From positions 1 to 64,000 of the forward strand of contig JAFWNM010000001.1 of the NCBI GenBank assembly GCA_017510335.1: DNA of 64,000 bases, in the 5' to 3' direction. Positions within the stretch are counted from its first letter, which is position 1, and the number at the start of each line of letters is the position of its first letter. Both the position numbers and the translations under genes were made by a program. The DNA is from Paracoccaceae bacterium (lineage in GTDB: Bacteria > Pseudomonadota > Alphaproteobacteria > Rhodobacterales > Rhodobacteraceae). Positions 55,108 to 63,421 of this stretch are shown piece by piece. The notes beneath the pieces were generated by a model. That model had not been told where the DNA came from. It did not search any database and was given only the letters and a program-made list of their open reading frames with translations.

Positions 55108-55135
55108 GGAACGGAGCGTCAGACGCGAAAGTTTC
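55108..55135 (-). promoter_or_regulatory. Candidate ECF-sigma promoter of the fasciclin gene
   Basis: On the minus strand a GAAAC -35 (55131-55135), 17-nt spacer, and CGTTCC -10 (55108-55113) match the common ECF layout GAAAC/GGAAC-N16-17-CGTT. It stands 56 nt before the fasciclin start. A weaker GGAAAC-N16-CGGATG lies ahead of the sigma gene (56537-56564). Inferred from motif only. Confidence 0.45.
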
Positions 55136-55231
55136 AGGGCGATGTCGTGAAAAATACCTGCTTTAGGGTATGTTGCTCAAAAGCGGGGCCCGGTGTTGGG
55201 CTTTCCGAACATGCGAATTCAATAAGCTACA

Positions 55232-55266
55232 GTATGTCTCGTGAATGCCAAGGAACGCGACATGCT
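55232..55266 (+). repeat. Dispersed repeat C, copy 2
   Basis: GTATGTC (55232-55238) and GACATGC (55259-55265) arms flank a 20-nt centre; 29 of 35 positions equal the copy at 20374-20408. It ends one base from the anti-sigma stop codon. Confidence 0.7.
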
Positions 55267-55935
55267 TTAGCTGTTGCCAAGTTCGGCCACGGCCAGAACA
55301 GCGCCAGTGGGCAACCCGGTGGGGGACCCGCCAGCAGGTTCCAGACTGACGGCCAGCACCTGCCCGGCGGCAAGTTCGGCCCCCACTGCCAGTTCCGCCC
55401 CGCGCACCACCCCGAGCGAGCGCGGAATTTCGGATTCGTCAATCACCCATAATTCATAGTCCAGACCAGCGCCCGCATCCTGCCCGCGCAGCGTGATGCG
55501 CAGTTGCGCATCAGCGATGTCAAATTGCGCTTGCACCACCAGATCCCGGTCTGCTGCGACAAGTTCGGCCTGCAGCATCGGGCCGGCAGGCGGGGGCGAT
55601 ACGTTCCACACCATCAGCGCCAGCGTAAGGACCGCCGCAATAGCAGTGCCCGACACCAACCCCAGAAGCCATGATCTGCCTGTTTTCGGGGGCAGGGTGG
55701 GGAACAGCTGCGCTTCGATTTGCGTCAGCACCCGGTCGGGGGCGTCCGCATCTTCATACATGTCATTGAGCGGCGACAGGCGGGTTTCCCATGCCTGCAC
55801 GCGGGCGGCAAAATTGCTGTCAACTGCGGCGCGCCCCTTGGCGGCCTGCCAGTCATCCCCTTCCAGCAGGCCCAAAACATATTCAGCGGCCAGCACGTCA
55901 TCGGGGGTTGGGGTATCAGATGTCTGCGCGCTCAT
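55267..55935 (-). CDS. Anti-sigma factor, RskA/ChrR-like membrane protein
   Basis: A 222-residue single-pass membrane protein. The N-terminal zinc-less anti-sigma domain (about 10-70: AAEYVLGLLEG typical of RskA) is cytoplasmic; a membrane helix lies at about 95-117; the C-terminal periplasmic RskA domain reads DIADAQLRITLRGQ...YELWVIDE...RSLGVV. It would hold the adjacent ECF sigma until an envelope signal releases it. Start codon overlaps the sigma stop by 4 nt (ATGA). Confidence 0.9.
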   Translation of the reverse strand: MSAQTSDTPTPDDVLAAEYVLGLLEGDDWQAAKGRAAVDSNFAARVQAWETRLSPLNDMYEDADAPDRVLTQIEAQLFPTLPPKTGRSWLLGLVSGTAIAAVLTLALMVWNVSPPPAGPMLQAELVAADRDLVVQAQFDIADAQLRITLRGQDAGAGLDYELWVIDESEIPRSLGVVRGAELAVGAELAAGQVLAVSLEPAGGSPTGLPTGAVLAVAELGNS

Positions 55936-56507
55936 TTGTCCAGACACTCCCTCAGGGTGATCAAGGCCCGTCTTAGCCATGTGCGCATGGTATTGATCGG
56001 CACATCGAACCGGCTTGCCAGATCCTGATAGCTTAACCCTTGCAGATAGGCGCCTTGCAGCGCGGTTGCGCGGTCTTTTGGCAATTCCTTCATGCAGGCC
56101 ACCACGCGCTGCATTTCCGCGCGCGCCAGCGACTGTTCTTCGGCGCCGGGGGTCGGGTCGGGCAGGCGCGAAATCGGGTCGTCCAGCCCGTCGCCGGTAT
56201 CAATACCCGCAGTCCGGGTCTGCAACCGTGCTGGGCGCGACGCGCGCAGGCAATCAAGGGCGTGATTTCGCGTAATAGCGCAGATCCAGGCCATACCTGT
56301 CCCTTTCCCGGGGTCAAAGGCCGCTGCACGAGTCCATATCTTGATCATGACATCTTGCAATGCATCTTCTGCATCGGGCCTGTTGCCCAACATACGCATC
56401 AAGATGCCCATCAGTTTCGGACCAGCCTTATTATATAAGGCCCGAAGCGCAGTTTTGTCCTGCCGCGTGATGCGCCCCAAAATGGGCGCGATATCGTCAT
56501 CAGCCAC
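55932..56507 (-). CDS. ECF sigma-70 factor (SigK-like)
   Basis: About 191 residues. Region 2 (about 25-95) shows ALYNKAGPKLMGILMRMLG and DAEDALQDVMIKIW; region 4 (about 130-185) shows LQGAYLQGLSYQDLASRFDVPINTMRTWLRR. Region 3 is absent, as usual for ECF factors. The start is not fixed: GTG at 56507 has AAGGGG upstream, while a TTG at 56534 adds nine residues. It is co-directional with marR 60 nt upstream and coupled to the anti-sigma gene. Confidence 0.9.
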   Translation of the reverse strand: MADDDIAPILGRITRQDKTALRALYNKAGPKLMGILMRMLGNRPDAEDALQDVMIKIWTRAAAFDPGKGTGMAWICAITRNHALDCLRASRPARLQTRTAGIDTGDGLDDPISRLPDPTPGAEEQSLARAEMQRVVACMKELPKDRATALQGAYLQGLSYQDLASRFDVPINTMRTWLRRALITLRECLDK

Positions 56508-56567
56508 GAGCGCGCGCCCCTTTTGCCTGTTCAATGCATCCGTGCCTTGGTGCTGCCTGTTTCCGGG

Positions 56568-57008
56568 TCATGATTCAAGCCGCAATCGCAATTCGCGCAA
56601 GACGGGCACGGTCTGGCGCACGCGTTCTTCGCCAAGGGTCTGGGCAATGTCGTCAATCAAGGGGCTGATGGCCGCAAGCGCCGCGTCGCGCGCTGCACGT
56701 CCCGCCGGGCTGATGGCGACCATCTTGCGGCGCGCGTCGTCCCAGTCGGGGCGAATATGAACATACCCTGCCCATTCCAGCTTGCTTAATGTGTTGGTCA
56801 TGGCCCCGCGCGTCACATGAAACGCGCGCGCCAGTTCTGCGGGGCGGCGTTCGGTATGCTGGCGCGCAAGCAGGTTCAGCACCCCGAAATGCGACAATTC
56901 CATACCCTTTGGCAGCACTTTGGACAGCCGGTTTCTGGCCAGCTGGTCTGCCATCAGCAATTCGCTGAACAATGCATTGGCCAGATCGGAACGCGGGGCA
57001 GTGGTCAT
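56568..57008 (-). CDS. MarR family transcriptional regulator
   Basis: A 146-residue winged-helix regulator. The helix-turn-helix (about 60-85: AELARAFHVTRGAMTNTLSKLE) and wing (DDARRKMVAISPAG) are clear. Ligand and targets unknown. Its start overlaps the nitrilase stop by 4 nt, so it may respond to that pathway; it may also read into the sigma gene 60 nt below. Confidence 0.9.
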   Translation of the reverse strand: MTTAPRSDLANALFSELLMADQLARNRLSKVLPKGMELSHFGVLNLLARQHTERRPAELARAFHVTRGAMTNTLSKLEWAGYVHIRPDWDDARRKMVAISPAGRAARDAALAAISPLIDDIAQTLGEERVRQTVPVLRELRLRLES

Positions 57009-57850
57009 GGCTGGGCGGGTCCCTGAAGGCTGCGGTCATGAAATAGCGCCGGTATGCGGTTGCGCGCGCCTACGATCCGGTCAAGATCAATTGTCACAAG
57101 TCCCACGCCGGGTTCCGTGCCCATATCCAGCAGGATTTCGCCCCAAGGGGCAACTGCCATGGAATGCCCATAGGTCTGGCGGGCATGGCCCTGTGTGGTG
57201 GCATGCTGGCCGGTTTGCGCAGGGGCCAGAACAAAGCAGCCCGTTTCAATGGCGCGTGCGCGCAGCAACACGTCCCAATGCGCCGCACCTGTTACGGGGC
57301 TGAAGGCGGCGGGAACTGTCAAAATTTCGGCGCCGCCCTGTGCCAAGGCACGATAAAGATATGCAAAACGCAAGTCATAACAGATGCTCAAGCCGATGCA
57401 GGCAAGGGCGGTATCGGCAAGAACAGCCTGTGTGCCGGGACGAAACCCGCTGGATTCGCGGTAAGATTCGGTTTCCGACACCTGAACATCGAACATATGA
57501 ACCTTGTCATATCGCGCGACAATCGCCCCAAGCGGCGAGATCAGGAAAGACCGGTTTGCAAAACGGCCATCCGAATCATCGGTTTTCAGCGCGAGCGATC
57601 CTATCACCACCCAGATGCCCAAATCCTGCGCCGCCTGTCGCAGGGCCGCAAGGGTTATGTCATCGCTTTCGTGTTGCAATACAACCTGCTGGTGCACGCG
57701 CGAGGAGGAGACGCAATTGGTCATTTCCGGGGTCAGCGCGATTTGCGCACCCCCAGCGGCGGCCTTACGCAAATAGTCCAGCGTTACAGGCAGGTTTGCG
57801 GCGGGGTCGTCACTGGAATTTAGTTGCACAAGCGCTGCGCGTAGCCCCAT
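57005..57850 (-). CDS. Carbon-nitrogen hydrolase (nitrilase family, Nit1/omega-amidase-like)
   Basis: A 281-residue nitrilase-fold amidohydrolase. Triad: Glu in LTPEMTN, Lys in YDKVHMFD, and Cys in GLSICYDLRF. The sequence order fits Nit1/Nit2-like deaminated-glutathione amidases, in keeping with grxC directly upstream. Start could also be 57862, which would overlap the grxC stop by 8 nt. Confidence 0.9.
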   Translation of the reverse strand: MGLRAALVQLNSSDDPAANLPVTLDYLRKAAAGGAQIALTPEMTNCVSSSRVHQQVVLQHESDDITLAALRQAAQDLGIWVVIGSLALKTDDSDGRFANRSFLISPLGAIVARYDKVHMFDVQVSETESYRESSGFRPGTQAVLADTALACIGLSICYDLRFAYLYRALAQGGAEILTVPAAFSPVTGAAHWDVLLRARAIETGCFVLAPAQTGQHATTQGHARQTYGHSMAVAPWGEILLDMGTEPGVGLVTIDLDRIVGARNRIPALFHDRSLQGPAQP

Positions 57851-57854
57851 GGCA

Positions 57855-58112
57855 TCATCCATTCAGCAGGGGGTCAAGCTTGCCTGCGCGATCCAGTGCA
57901 TAAAGTTCGTCACAGCCGCCCACATGCGTGTCCCCGATGAAGATTTGCGGCACCGTATGGCGGCCCTGCGCGCGTTTCATCATTTCTGCGCGGCGTTCGG
58001 GTGTGCGGCTTACGTCGATTTCGGTGAAACTCGCACCTTTGGTGGTCAGCAGGCGCTTTGCGGAATGGCAAAAGCCGCAAAGTGGCGAGGTATAGATTTC
58101 AATCGGTTGCAT
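57855..58112 (-). CDS. grxC: Glutaredoxin 3
   Basis: An 85-residue thiol oxidoreductase. The active site reads CGFC (Cys12 and Cys15) instead of the usual CPYC. TVPQIFIGDTHVGGCDEL carries the cis-Pro and glutathione-binding part. Cytoplasmic. It lies between comF and the nitrilase gene, a common alphaproteobacterial order. Confidence 0.93.
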   Translation of the reverse strand: MQPIEIYTSPLCGFCHSAKRLLTTKGASFTEIDVSRTPERRAEMMKRAQGRHTVPQIFIGDTHVGGCDELYALDRAGKLDPLLNG

Positions 58113-58155
58113 CGCTGGCGTCCTGTCTGTCTGGGCTGGCGCGCACTATAGCCGA

Positions 58156-58908
58156 TCATTCTGCATGTGCAACGCGCGCCAATGCAATCACACGAACCGA
58201 CGCGGCACCGCGTGCCAGCAATGTATCAGTTACTGCTGCAAATGTCGCCCCTGCGGTCATCACATCGTCAACCACCAGAATATGGCGCCCTGCAATGCGG
58301 TGGGCCTGTCGCGGGTTGGGCGTGAAGGCCCCCTGAACATTGGCGAAGCGGGCCATCCGCCCGCGCCCGTCCTGCGTGCCGGTATACCGGCTGCGAATCA
58401 GCAGGTCGGGGCAATGCGCCAAGCATAGGGTATTGGCCAGGGCGTGGGACAGCACTGCCGCCTGATTGTAGCGCCGTTTCAGCAGGCGCAACCAGTGCAG
58501 CGGGACAGGGGTAACCAAAGTGTCGGGTCGCACCAGCGGTTGCGCGGCGCGCGCCAGCCATTTTCCCGCAACAGGCGCATGGTCCAGCCGGTCATGATAT
58601 TTCAGCCCAAGCAGGATCTGGCGGGCCTTGTCACCATAAACCATGACCGCGCGCCCCTGATCCCAGGGTCTGGCAAGGGTCAGGCAGTCGTCACACACAG
58701 CGACCGGGTCTTCGGCGCAGTCACCAGGCAGCGGGGTGCCGCATAAATTGCAGCACAGCCCGAAGATAAAGCCTGTTTCACGCCAGCATTGCGGGCACAG
58801 CGCACCTTGTTCTTCAACCAGCATGTCGCATGTCATGCATTGCGGCGGGTATATTGCGTGTAACACCCGTGTGGCCAGCGCTTTGCCTGTGGTCTTCAGG
58901 CGTGGCAC
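58156..58908 (-). CDS. ComF family phosphoribosyltransferase-like protein
   Basis: About 250 residues. An N-terminal zinc-finger region (CMTCDMLVEEQGALCPQCW and CNLCG...CDDC) is followed by a type I PRTase domain with the PRPP loop ILVVDDVMTAGAT. ComF proteins serve DNA uptake in competent species and something unknown elsewhere. The start is uncertain: GTG at 58908 is used; ATG at 58978 would overlap the divergent methyltransferase start. Confidence 0.85.
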   Translation of the reverse strand: MPRLKTTGKALATRVLHAIYPPQCMTCDMLVEEQGALCPQCWRETGFIFGLCCNLCGTPLPGDCAEDPVAVCDDCLTLARPWDQGRAVMVYGDKARQILLGLKYHDRLDHAPVAGKWLARAAQPLVRPDTLVTPVPLHWLRLLKRRYNQAAVLSHALANTLCLAHCPDLLIRSRYTGTQDGRGRMARFANVQGAFTPNPRQAHRIAGRHILVVDDVMTAGATFAAVTDTLLARGAASVRVIALARVAHAE

Positions 58909-58975
58909 GGTCTTTTGCCTTTCCAAGCGAATACTCCTACATACTTCCGGTATTGACCCGACCACAGGCCCCGAC

Positions 58976-59827
58976 ATGACCCAAACCCCACCAGAATTGA
59001 CCGACCGCGCCGCGCTGCGTCGAAACCGCCAACAGGTGGACGCCGGCACCGAGCTGCCCTTCCTGCACGCAATCGCGCAAGAAGAACTCCAGTTTCGCCT
59101 GAAGATGGTTAACAGATCGTTTAATGCACCGGCGATTGTGACTGGACTGCCAAACCTGTGGGGCGATTTTCTGCCTGATGCGCGCGTTGTGGGGGATGAC
59201 CCGGTGCTGGATTTGCAACAGGGCGCGCATGATCTGGTGCTGCATGTCATGGCGCTGCACTGGGCATCGGACCCTGTGGGCCAGCTGGTGCAGGCGCGGC
59301 GCGCCTTGCGGCCTGACGGGTTGTTTCTGGGGGTGTTGTTTGGCGGACAAACCCTGTCGGAATTGCGCAGCGCCCTTGCGCAGGCAGAATCGGACCTGAC
59401 AGGTGGCCTGTCGCCCAGAATTGTGCCCATGGCCGAAATCCGCGACCTTGGCGGACTGCTGCAGCGGGCTGGACTGGCCCTGCCTGTGGCAGATTCGCTG
59501 CCCGTTCCGGTGGCCTATGGCAGCCTGCAGCGACTGTTTGATGACCTGCGCGCAATGGGGGAACGCAACGCATTGGCCGCACGACGCCGCAGTTTGACCC
59601 GGCCTGCGCTGTTTAGACGCACAGCGCAGAATTACGCGACCCATTACAGTGACAGCGCGGGGCGGCTGACAGCCACATATGAGCTTATCTTCCTGACAGG
59701 ATGGGCGCCGGATGCCAGCCAGCCGCGCCCCTTGCGGCCCGGTTCTGCCAAAATCTCCTTGGCGGATGTGCTGGGAAGTGTGGAAACAGCCTTGCCCGAT
59801 CAGGTGAAAATCCCCGGCACAGATTGA
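58976..59827 (+). CDS. SAM-dependent methyltransferase (BioC/NDUFAF5-like)
   Basis: A 283-residue class I methyltransferase-like protein. The NDUFAF5-type region shows LHWASDPVGQLVQARRALRP with a following FGGQTLSELRSAL. The glycine-rich motif I is hardly recognisable (VLDLQQGAHD), so SAM binding is not certain. Divergent from comF, 51 nt before hemH. NDUFAF5 hydroxylates a complex I subunit; an NDUFA9-like gene is 5 kb away, but the link is only suggestive. Confidence 0.82.
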   Translation: MTQTPPELTDRAALRRNRQQVDAGTELPFLHAIAQEELQFRLKMVNRSFNAPAIVTGLPNLWGDFLPDARVVGDDPVLDLQQGAHDLVLHVMALHWASDPVGQLVQARRALRPDGLFLGVLFGGQTLSELRSALAQAESDLTGGLSPRIVPMAEIRDLGGLLQRAGLALPVADSLPVPVAYGSLQRLFDDLRAMGERNALAARRRSLTRPALFRRTAQNYATHYSDSAGRLTATYELIFLTGWAPDASQPRPLRPGSAKISLADVLGSVETALPDQVKIPGTD

Positions 59828-59878
59828 TTCCCGAAGAAAAACAGTTATGTCACGCCAGACATATCTGGACATATTGGA

Positions 59879-60994
59879 ATGAAAGACCCTGCCATGCTTG
59901 ATGCAAAGCCACAATCAACAGCGCGCGGCTGCCCCGTCCATATGGACCACCCCGGCCAGGGGCGTCTGGCCCATGCGGGCGCAGACCACCCCGCGGTGCC
60001 ACAGGCCAAGATTGGGGTGTTGCTGGCCAATCTGGGAACGCCGGACAATTACGACTACTGGTCCATGCGGCGCTATTTGAACGAATTCCTGTCCGACAAG
60101 CGCGTGATCGATTACCCTGCGTGGAAATGGCAGCCGCTTTTGCAACTGATTATCCTGACCAAGCGGCCCTTCACATCCGGGGCGAATTACAAGTCGATCT
60201 GGAACCATGACAAGGGCGAAAGCCCCTTGATGACCATCACCAAGGACCAGACAGCGGGTATTGCAGCGGAAGTTGCCGCGCAGTTCGGCGATAATGTCAT
60301 GGTGGATTTCTGCATGCGCTATGGCAACCCGTCCACCCAGTCCAAGGTTGATGAAATGGTCAAGGCCGGTTGCGAGAAGATCCTGTTTTTCCCGCTTTAT
60401 CCCCATTACGCTGGCGCCACTTCTGCCACGGCCTGCGACCAGTTTTTTCGCGCGCTGATGGCGCAGAAATGGCAACCTGCCGCGCGCACTGTGGCCCCTT
60501 ATTTCGACCACCCCGCCTATATTGACGCGCTTGCGACATCTGTTCAGCGCACATATGCGGCGATGGAGGAAAAGCCCGAAGTGCTTGTGGCGTCCTATCA
60601 TGGCATGCCCAAGCGCTATCTGCTGGAAGGTGACACCTATCATTGCCAGTGCCAGAAAACCACGCGCCTGCTGCGCGAAAAACTGGGTTGGGACAAGGAC
60701 AAGGTGCAGACGACCTTTCAATCAGTGTTTGGCACGGAAGAATGGCTGCGCCCCTACACTGTGGAACATGTCGCGGATCTGGCGCGTCAGGGCGTCAAGC
60801 GGCTGGCGATTGTTGCCCCGGCGTTTTCTGCCGATTGCATTGAAACGCTCGAAGAAATCAACGAGGAAATCCGCGAGAGTTTTGAACATGCGGGCGGTGA
60901 ACAGTTCACTTACATCCCCTGCCTGAACGATGATTCCGAACATGTCGCCGCGCTTGTTCAGGTTATCGCGTCAAACCTGTCGGGCTGGACCTGA
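59879..60994 (+). CDS. hemH: Ferrochelatase
   Basis: A 371-residue enzyme inserting iron into protoporphyrin IX, the last step of haem synthesis. Motifs: VLLANLGTPD, FLSDKRVIDYP, the active-site His in SYHGMPKRY, and Glu in SADCIETLEEI. The N-terminal about 40 residues form a His-containing extension (VHMDHPG...HAGADHP) before the core. An ATG at 59894 is an equally good start. Cytoplasmic or membrane-attached. Confidence 0.95.
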   Translation: MKDPAMLDAKPQSTARGCPVHMDHPGQGRLAHAGADHPAVPQAKIGVLLANLGTPDNYDYWSMRRYLNEFLSDKRVIDYPAWKWQPLLQLIILTKRPFTSGANYKSIWNHDKGESPLMTITKDQTAGIAAEVAAQFGDNVMVDFCMRYGNPSTQSKVDEMVKAGCEKILFFPLYPHYAGATSATACDQFFRALMAQKWQPAARTVAPYFDHPAYIDALATSVQRTYAAMEEKPEVLVASYHGMPKRYLLEGDTYHCQCQKTTRLLREKLGWDKDKVQTTFQSVFGTEEWLRPYTVEHVADLARQGVKRLAIVAPAFSADCIETLEEINEEIRESFEHAGGEQFTYIPCLNDDSEHVAALVQVIASNLSGWT

Positions 60995-61151
60995 TCAGCG
61001 ATGTCCCCCGCACCCTTGCGGGGTGTCTGCAGAACACCGGCACCTGTGGCGTGATCTTCCCTTGGGGCGCGTCACAATCCAGTGTGTCTTCGGCGTGCGA
61101 TCAGCCTGAACATGGATCACGCCCTGCACCATACAGTGGCAGAAATGCAAA

Positions 61152-61196
61152 ATGGCGGGCACAAGGCCCGCCATTCGTGCAAAACCAAGGTTTTGC
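61152..61196 (-). terminator. Paired hairpins after the small membrane protein gene
   Basis: GCAAAACC/GGTTTTGC (61179-61196) and ATGGCGGGC/GCCCGCCAT (61152-61174) lie just past the stop of the 64-residue gene; the minus strand then reads ATTTTGC, a weak T-tract. Could serve both that gene and convergent hemH. Confidence 0.55.
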
Positions 61197-61199
61197 AGA

Positions 61200-61394
61200 T
61201 TATTTGGAAGCGACGGCAGCTGCCACAACCAGAAGCAGCATCAGCGGAACGATGATGCCAGCCGAAGAAGAACGTGTGTCTTCAACAACAACTGCTGGTT
61301 CAACAACGGGTTCTGCATATTTGCTGCCGTGGCCGCCAGCGAAAGCAGATGTTGCAGCCATGGACAGTGCTGCTGCGAGTGCGATTTTTTTCAT
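61200..61394 (-). CDS. Small exported/membrane protein, unknown function
   Basis: 64 residues with a clear Sec signal (MKKIALAAALSMAATSAFA, cleavage near 19), an acidic/valine-rich middle and a C-terminal membrane helix (about 46-62) ending in Lys. GGAGG stands 5 nt before the ATG, an unusually strong ribosome site. No family recognised. Mature form would be about 45 residues, anchored at its C-terminus. Lies convergent with hemH. Confidence 0.75.
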   Translation of the reverse strand: MKKIALAAALSMAATSAFAGGHGSKYAEPVVEPAVVVEDTRSSSAGIIVPLMLLLVVAAAVASK

Positions 61395-61715
61395 AGTAAC
61401 CTCCAGTATTTACCTGCAACCCATTCATTGGGCACAGGCACCCAAGACGATATGTCGTAAGCGTGGTGAAATCACTTTCCGGCGCCAAACGCAACGCAGA
61501 GATGTGATGTCCGGTGAAGGAATTTGTAGAAATCGTCAATTTCGCAACACTTTCGCGCCCTGTCACGCACACGAACCCTGTTCGGGGCTTTGGGGACCAC
61601 AATGCGCCGGTAGTTGCATAACTGTCATCGCACTGGCGATCACGTCGAGTTGTGTTTGAAAACCGCAAGCGTTGACGATATGCAGCACCCTGATAAGATA
61701 AGGATGGTCTTGAAC
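61395..61715. other. Divergent intergenic region of 321 nt
   Basis: Between the 64-residue gene and the CAP-domain gene. It probably carries both promoters. I see no tRNA, hairpin or convincing -35/-10 pair; TGATAAGATAAGG (61691-61703) is an AT-rich candidate -10 region just before the CAP gene. No further gene is supported. Confidence 0.5.
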
Positions 61716-62261
61716 ATGTTTCGGTTTTTCGCTGTTCCCTTGCTTGGGGCGTTGTTTCTGGCAGCTTGTGATATGTCACCTGTGCCCATGCGCATGGGGC
61801 CGGATGGCAAGCCGGTTCCGGCAGTTTACCGCATCGGACCGAATGACGCGCCGCGCGTGCGCCAGCGCATGCAGGACGGCTTGAACACCATGCGCGCACA
61901 ACACGGGTTGCCGCCGCTGCAGGGTAATGCCGAACTGGCCAGCGCCGCTGCAACCCACGCGCAGGACATGTCATTTCAAAGCCGTCCGTGGCATTGGGGG
62001 TCGGACGGGTCCAGCCCGATGCAGCGTGTGCAGCGCGCAGGTTATCAAGGGGCCTTCGTGGGGGAAATGGTTTCAGAAACCTTCGAGACAGAGATTGAAA
62101 CTGTCACAGGTTGGATGATGGAACCAGAAACCCGCGCCGTGATTTTGGATGATCGCGCCCGAGAGGTTGGCGTTGGCTGGCATCAGGATGGCAACGGCAA
62201 GCTGTGGTGGACAGTTGTTCTAGGTGAACCCAATGCCGGTTTCCTGATGGCAGGGCGCTGA
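61716..62261 (+). CDS. CAP-domain (SCP/PR-1-like) lipoprotein
   Basis: A 181-residue lipoprotein: signal with lipobox LAAC (Cys18), then a CAP domain (about 50-180) with LNTMRAQHGLPPL, AQDMSFQSRPWHWG and VGVGWH...WWTVVLG. Bacterial CAP proteins are of unresolved function; some act as proteases or calcium binders. Start choice follows from the signal; an ATG four codons upstream also exists. Confidence 0.85.
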   Translation: MFRFFAVPLLGALFLAACDMSPVPMRMGPDGKPVPAVYRIGPNDAPRVRQRMQDGLNTMRAQHGLPPLQGNAELASAAATHAQDMSFQSRPWHWGSDGSSPMQRVQRAGYQGAFVGEMVSETFETEIETVTGWMMEPETRAVILDDRAREVGVGWHQDGNGKLWWTVVLGEPNAGFLMAGR

Positions 62262-62289
62262 CGCCCGCATCCTTGCTTATGACAGGTTG

Positions 62290-62321
62290 AAAAGCCGCGC
62301 CCGAAAGGACGCGGCTTTTTC
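62290..62321. terminator. Rho-independent terminator after the CAP-domain gene
   Basis: AAAGCCGCG-CCCGAAAGGA-CGCGGCTTT followed by TT, 30 nt past the stop; A-tract on the other side allows use in both directions, with trpA converging. Confidence 0.85.
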
Positions 62322-62525
62322 TATGGCCCAAAGCCTATGAAATGGGGTTGCGCATAAATGCGAAGCTTGCAGGGCTGGAACAGACCCGCATGCAATACCC
62401 TATCGCGGCGGGCAATCGGGCCTATTGGGGGCGTGTGGTCTGAAGGCGTGCAAGCGGCGACTTGATTGCGCCCTTTGCCATTCCCCCGAACCGTCCCCCC
62501 TTCAGGCCAAGAACCTACTTCCCAC

Positions 62526-63317
62526 CTAGCCGCGATGCGCCCCGTCCGCCAGGGCGCGGACATAGTCCAGCACCTGTTCCACGGGCTTGCCTGATGCGAT
62601 TTCCTTGACGATTGCGGACCCTACAACGCAGCCATCCGCGACGCTGGCAATATCTTGTGCTGTTTGCGGGGTTGATATGCCAAACCCCACGATGACGGGC
62701 AGGGAGGTTTGCGCCTTTATGCGCGCCACCTCCGGGCCGACCTGTGTGGCCTGTGCGGCTGCAGCCCCGGTGATACCCGTGATCGACACATAATACACAA
62801 AGCCAGAGGTGTTTTGCAAAACCTTGGGCAAGCGCTTGTCGTCGGTGGTGGGGGTGGCCAGCCGGATGAAATTCAACCCCGCCGCCTGTGCGGGCAGGCA
62901 CAGTTCGCTGTCTTCTTCGGGGGGCAGGTCAACGACGATCAACCCGTCAATGCCCGCATCTGTTGCCTTGGCCAGAAAACGGTCAACCCCCATGCTGTAG
63001 ATGGGGTTGTAATAGCCCATCAGAACAATGGGGGTTGTGTCATTGTCGGCCCTGAACCGGCGCACCATGTCCAGTGTCTTGTCCAGGGTTTGCCCGCCAT
63101 CAAGGGCGCGCTGACCGGCAAGCTGGATTGTGGGACCATCGGCCATTGGGTCGGTGAAGGGAACACCCAGTTCGATGACATCGACCCCGGCGCCGGGCAG
63201 GCCCTGCATAACCGACAACGACGTTTCAAGGTCCGGATCACCCGCCATGATATAGGCAACGAAAGCCTTGCGACCTTCGGATTTCAGAGTGGCGAAAGTG
63301 GTATCTATTCTGGTCAT
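62526..63317 (-). CDS. trpA: Tryptophan synthase alpha chain
   Basis: A 263-residue TIM-barrel subunit cleaving indole-3-glycerol phosphate. Catalytic Glu in [16 protein letters not shown] and the following Asp are present, as are GYYNPIY and the phosphate loop GFGISTPQ. Starts with CAGGA at 4-5 nt. trpB is not adjacent (the next gene is pyruvate carboxylase), so trpA is separate from the rest of the pathway here. Confidence 0.95.
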   Translation of the reverse strand: MTRIDTTFATLKSEGRKAFVAYIMAGDPDLETSLSVMQGLPGAGVDVIELGVPFTDPMADGPTIQLAGQRALDGGQTLDKTLDMVRRFRADNDTTPIVLMGYYNPIYSMGVDRFLAKATDAGIDGLIVVDLPPEEDSELCLPAQAAGLNFIRLATPTTDDKRLPKVLQNTSGFVYYVSITGITGAAAAQATQVGPEVARIKAQTSLPVIVGFGISTPQTAQDIASVADGCVVGSAIVKEIASGKPVEQVLDYVRALADGAHRG

Positions 63318-63421
63318 GTGATCCTGTCCCGAAGCTTTTGCAACGGTTTGCGGGAAATCTGCGCGGGAATCAACTGTCCCCGCGCCTGTGGCGGTTTTTT
63401 GCATCAGCCCTTGCGGGGCAC

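Noticed and set aside
59108-59125. Second CtrA-like site (TTAACAGATCGTTTAA)
   Set aside because: Spacer is 8 nt, not 7, and it lies inside the methyltransferase coding region.
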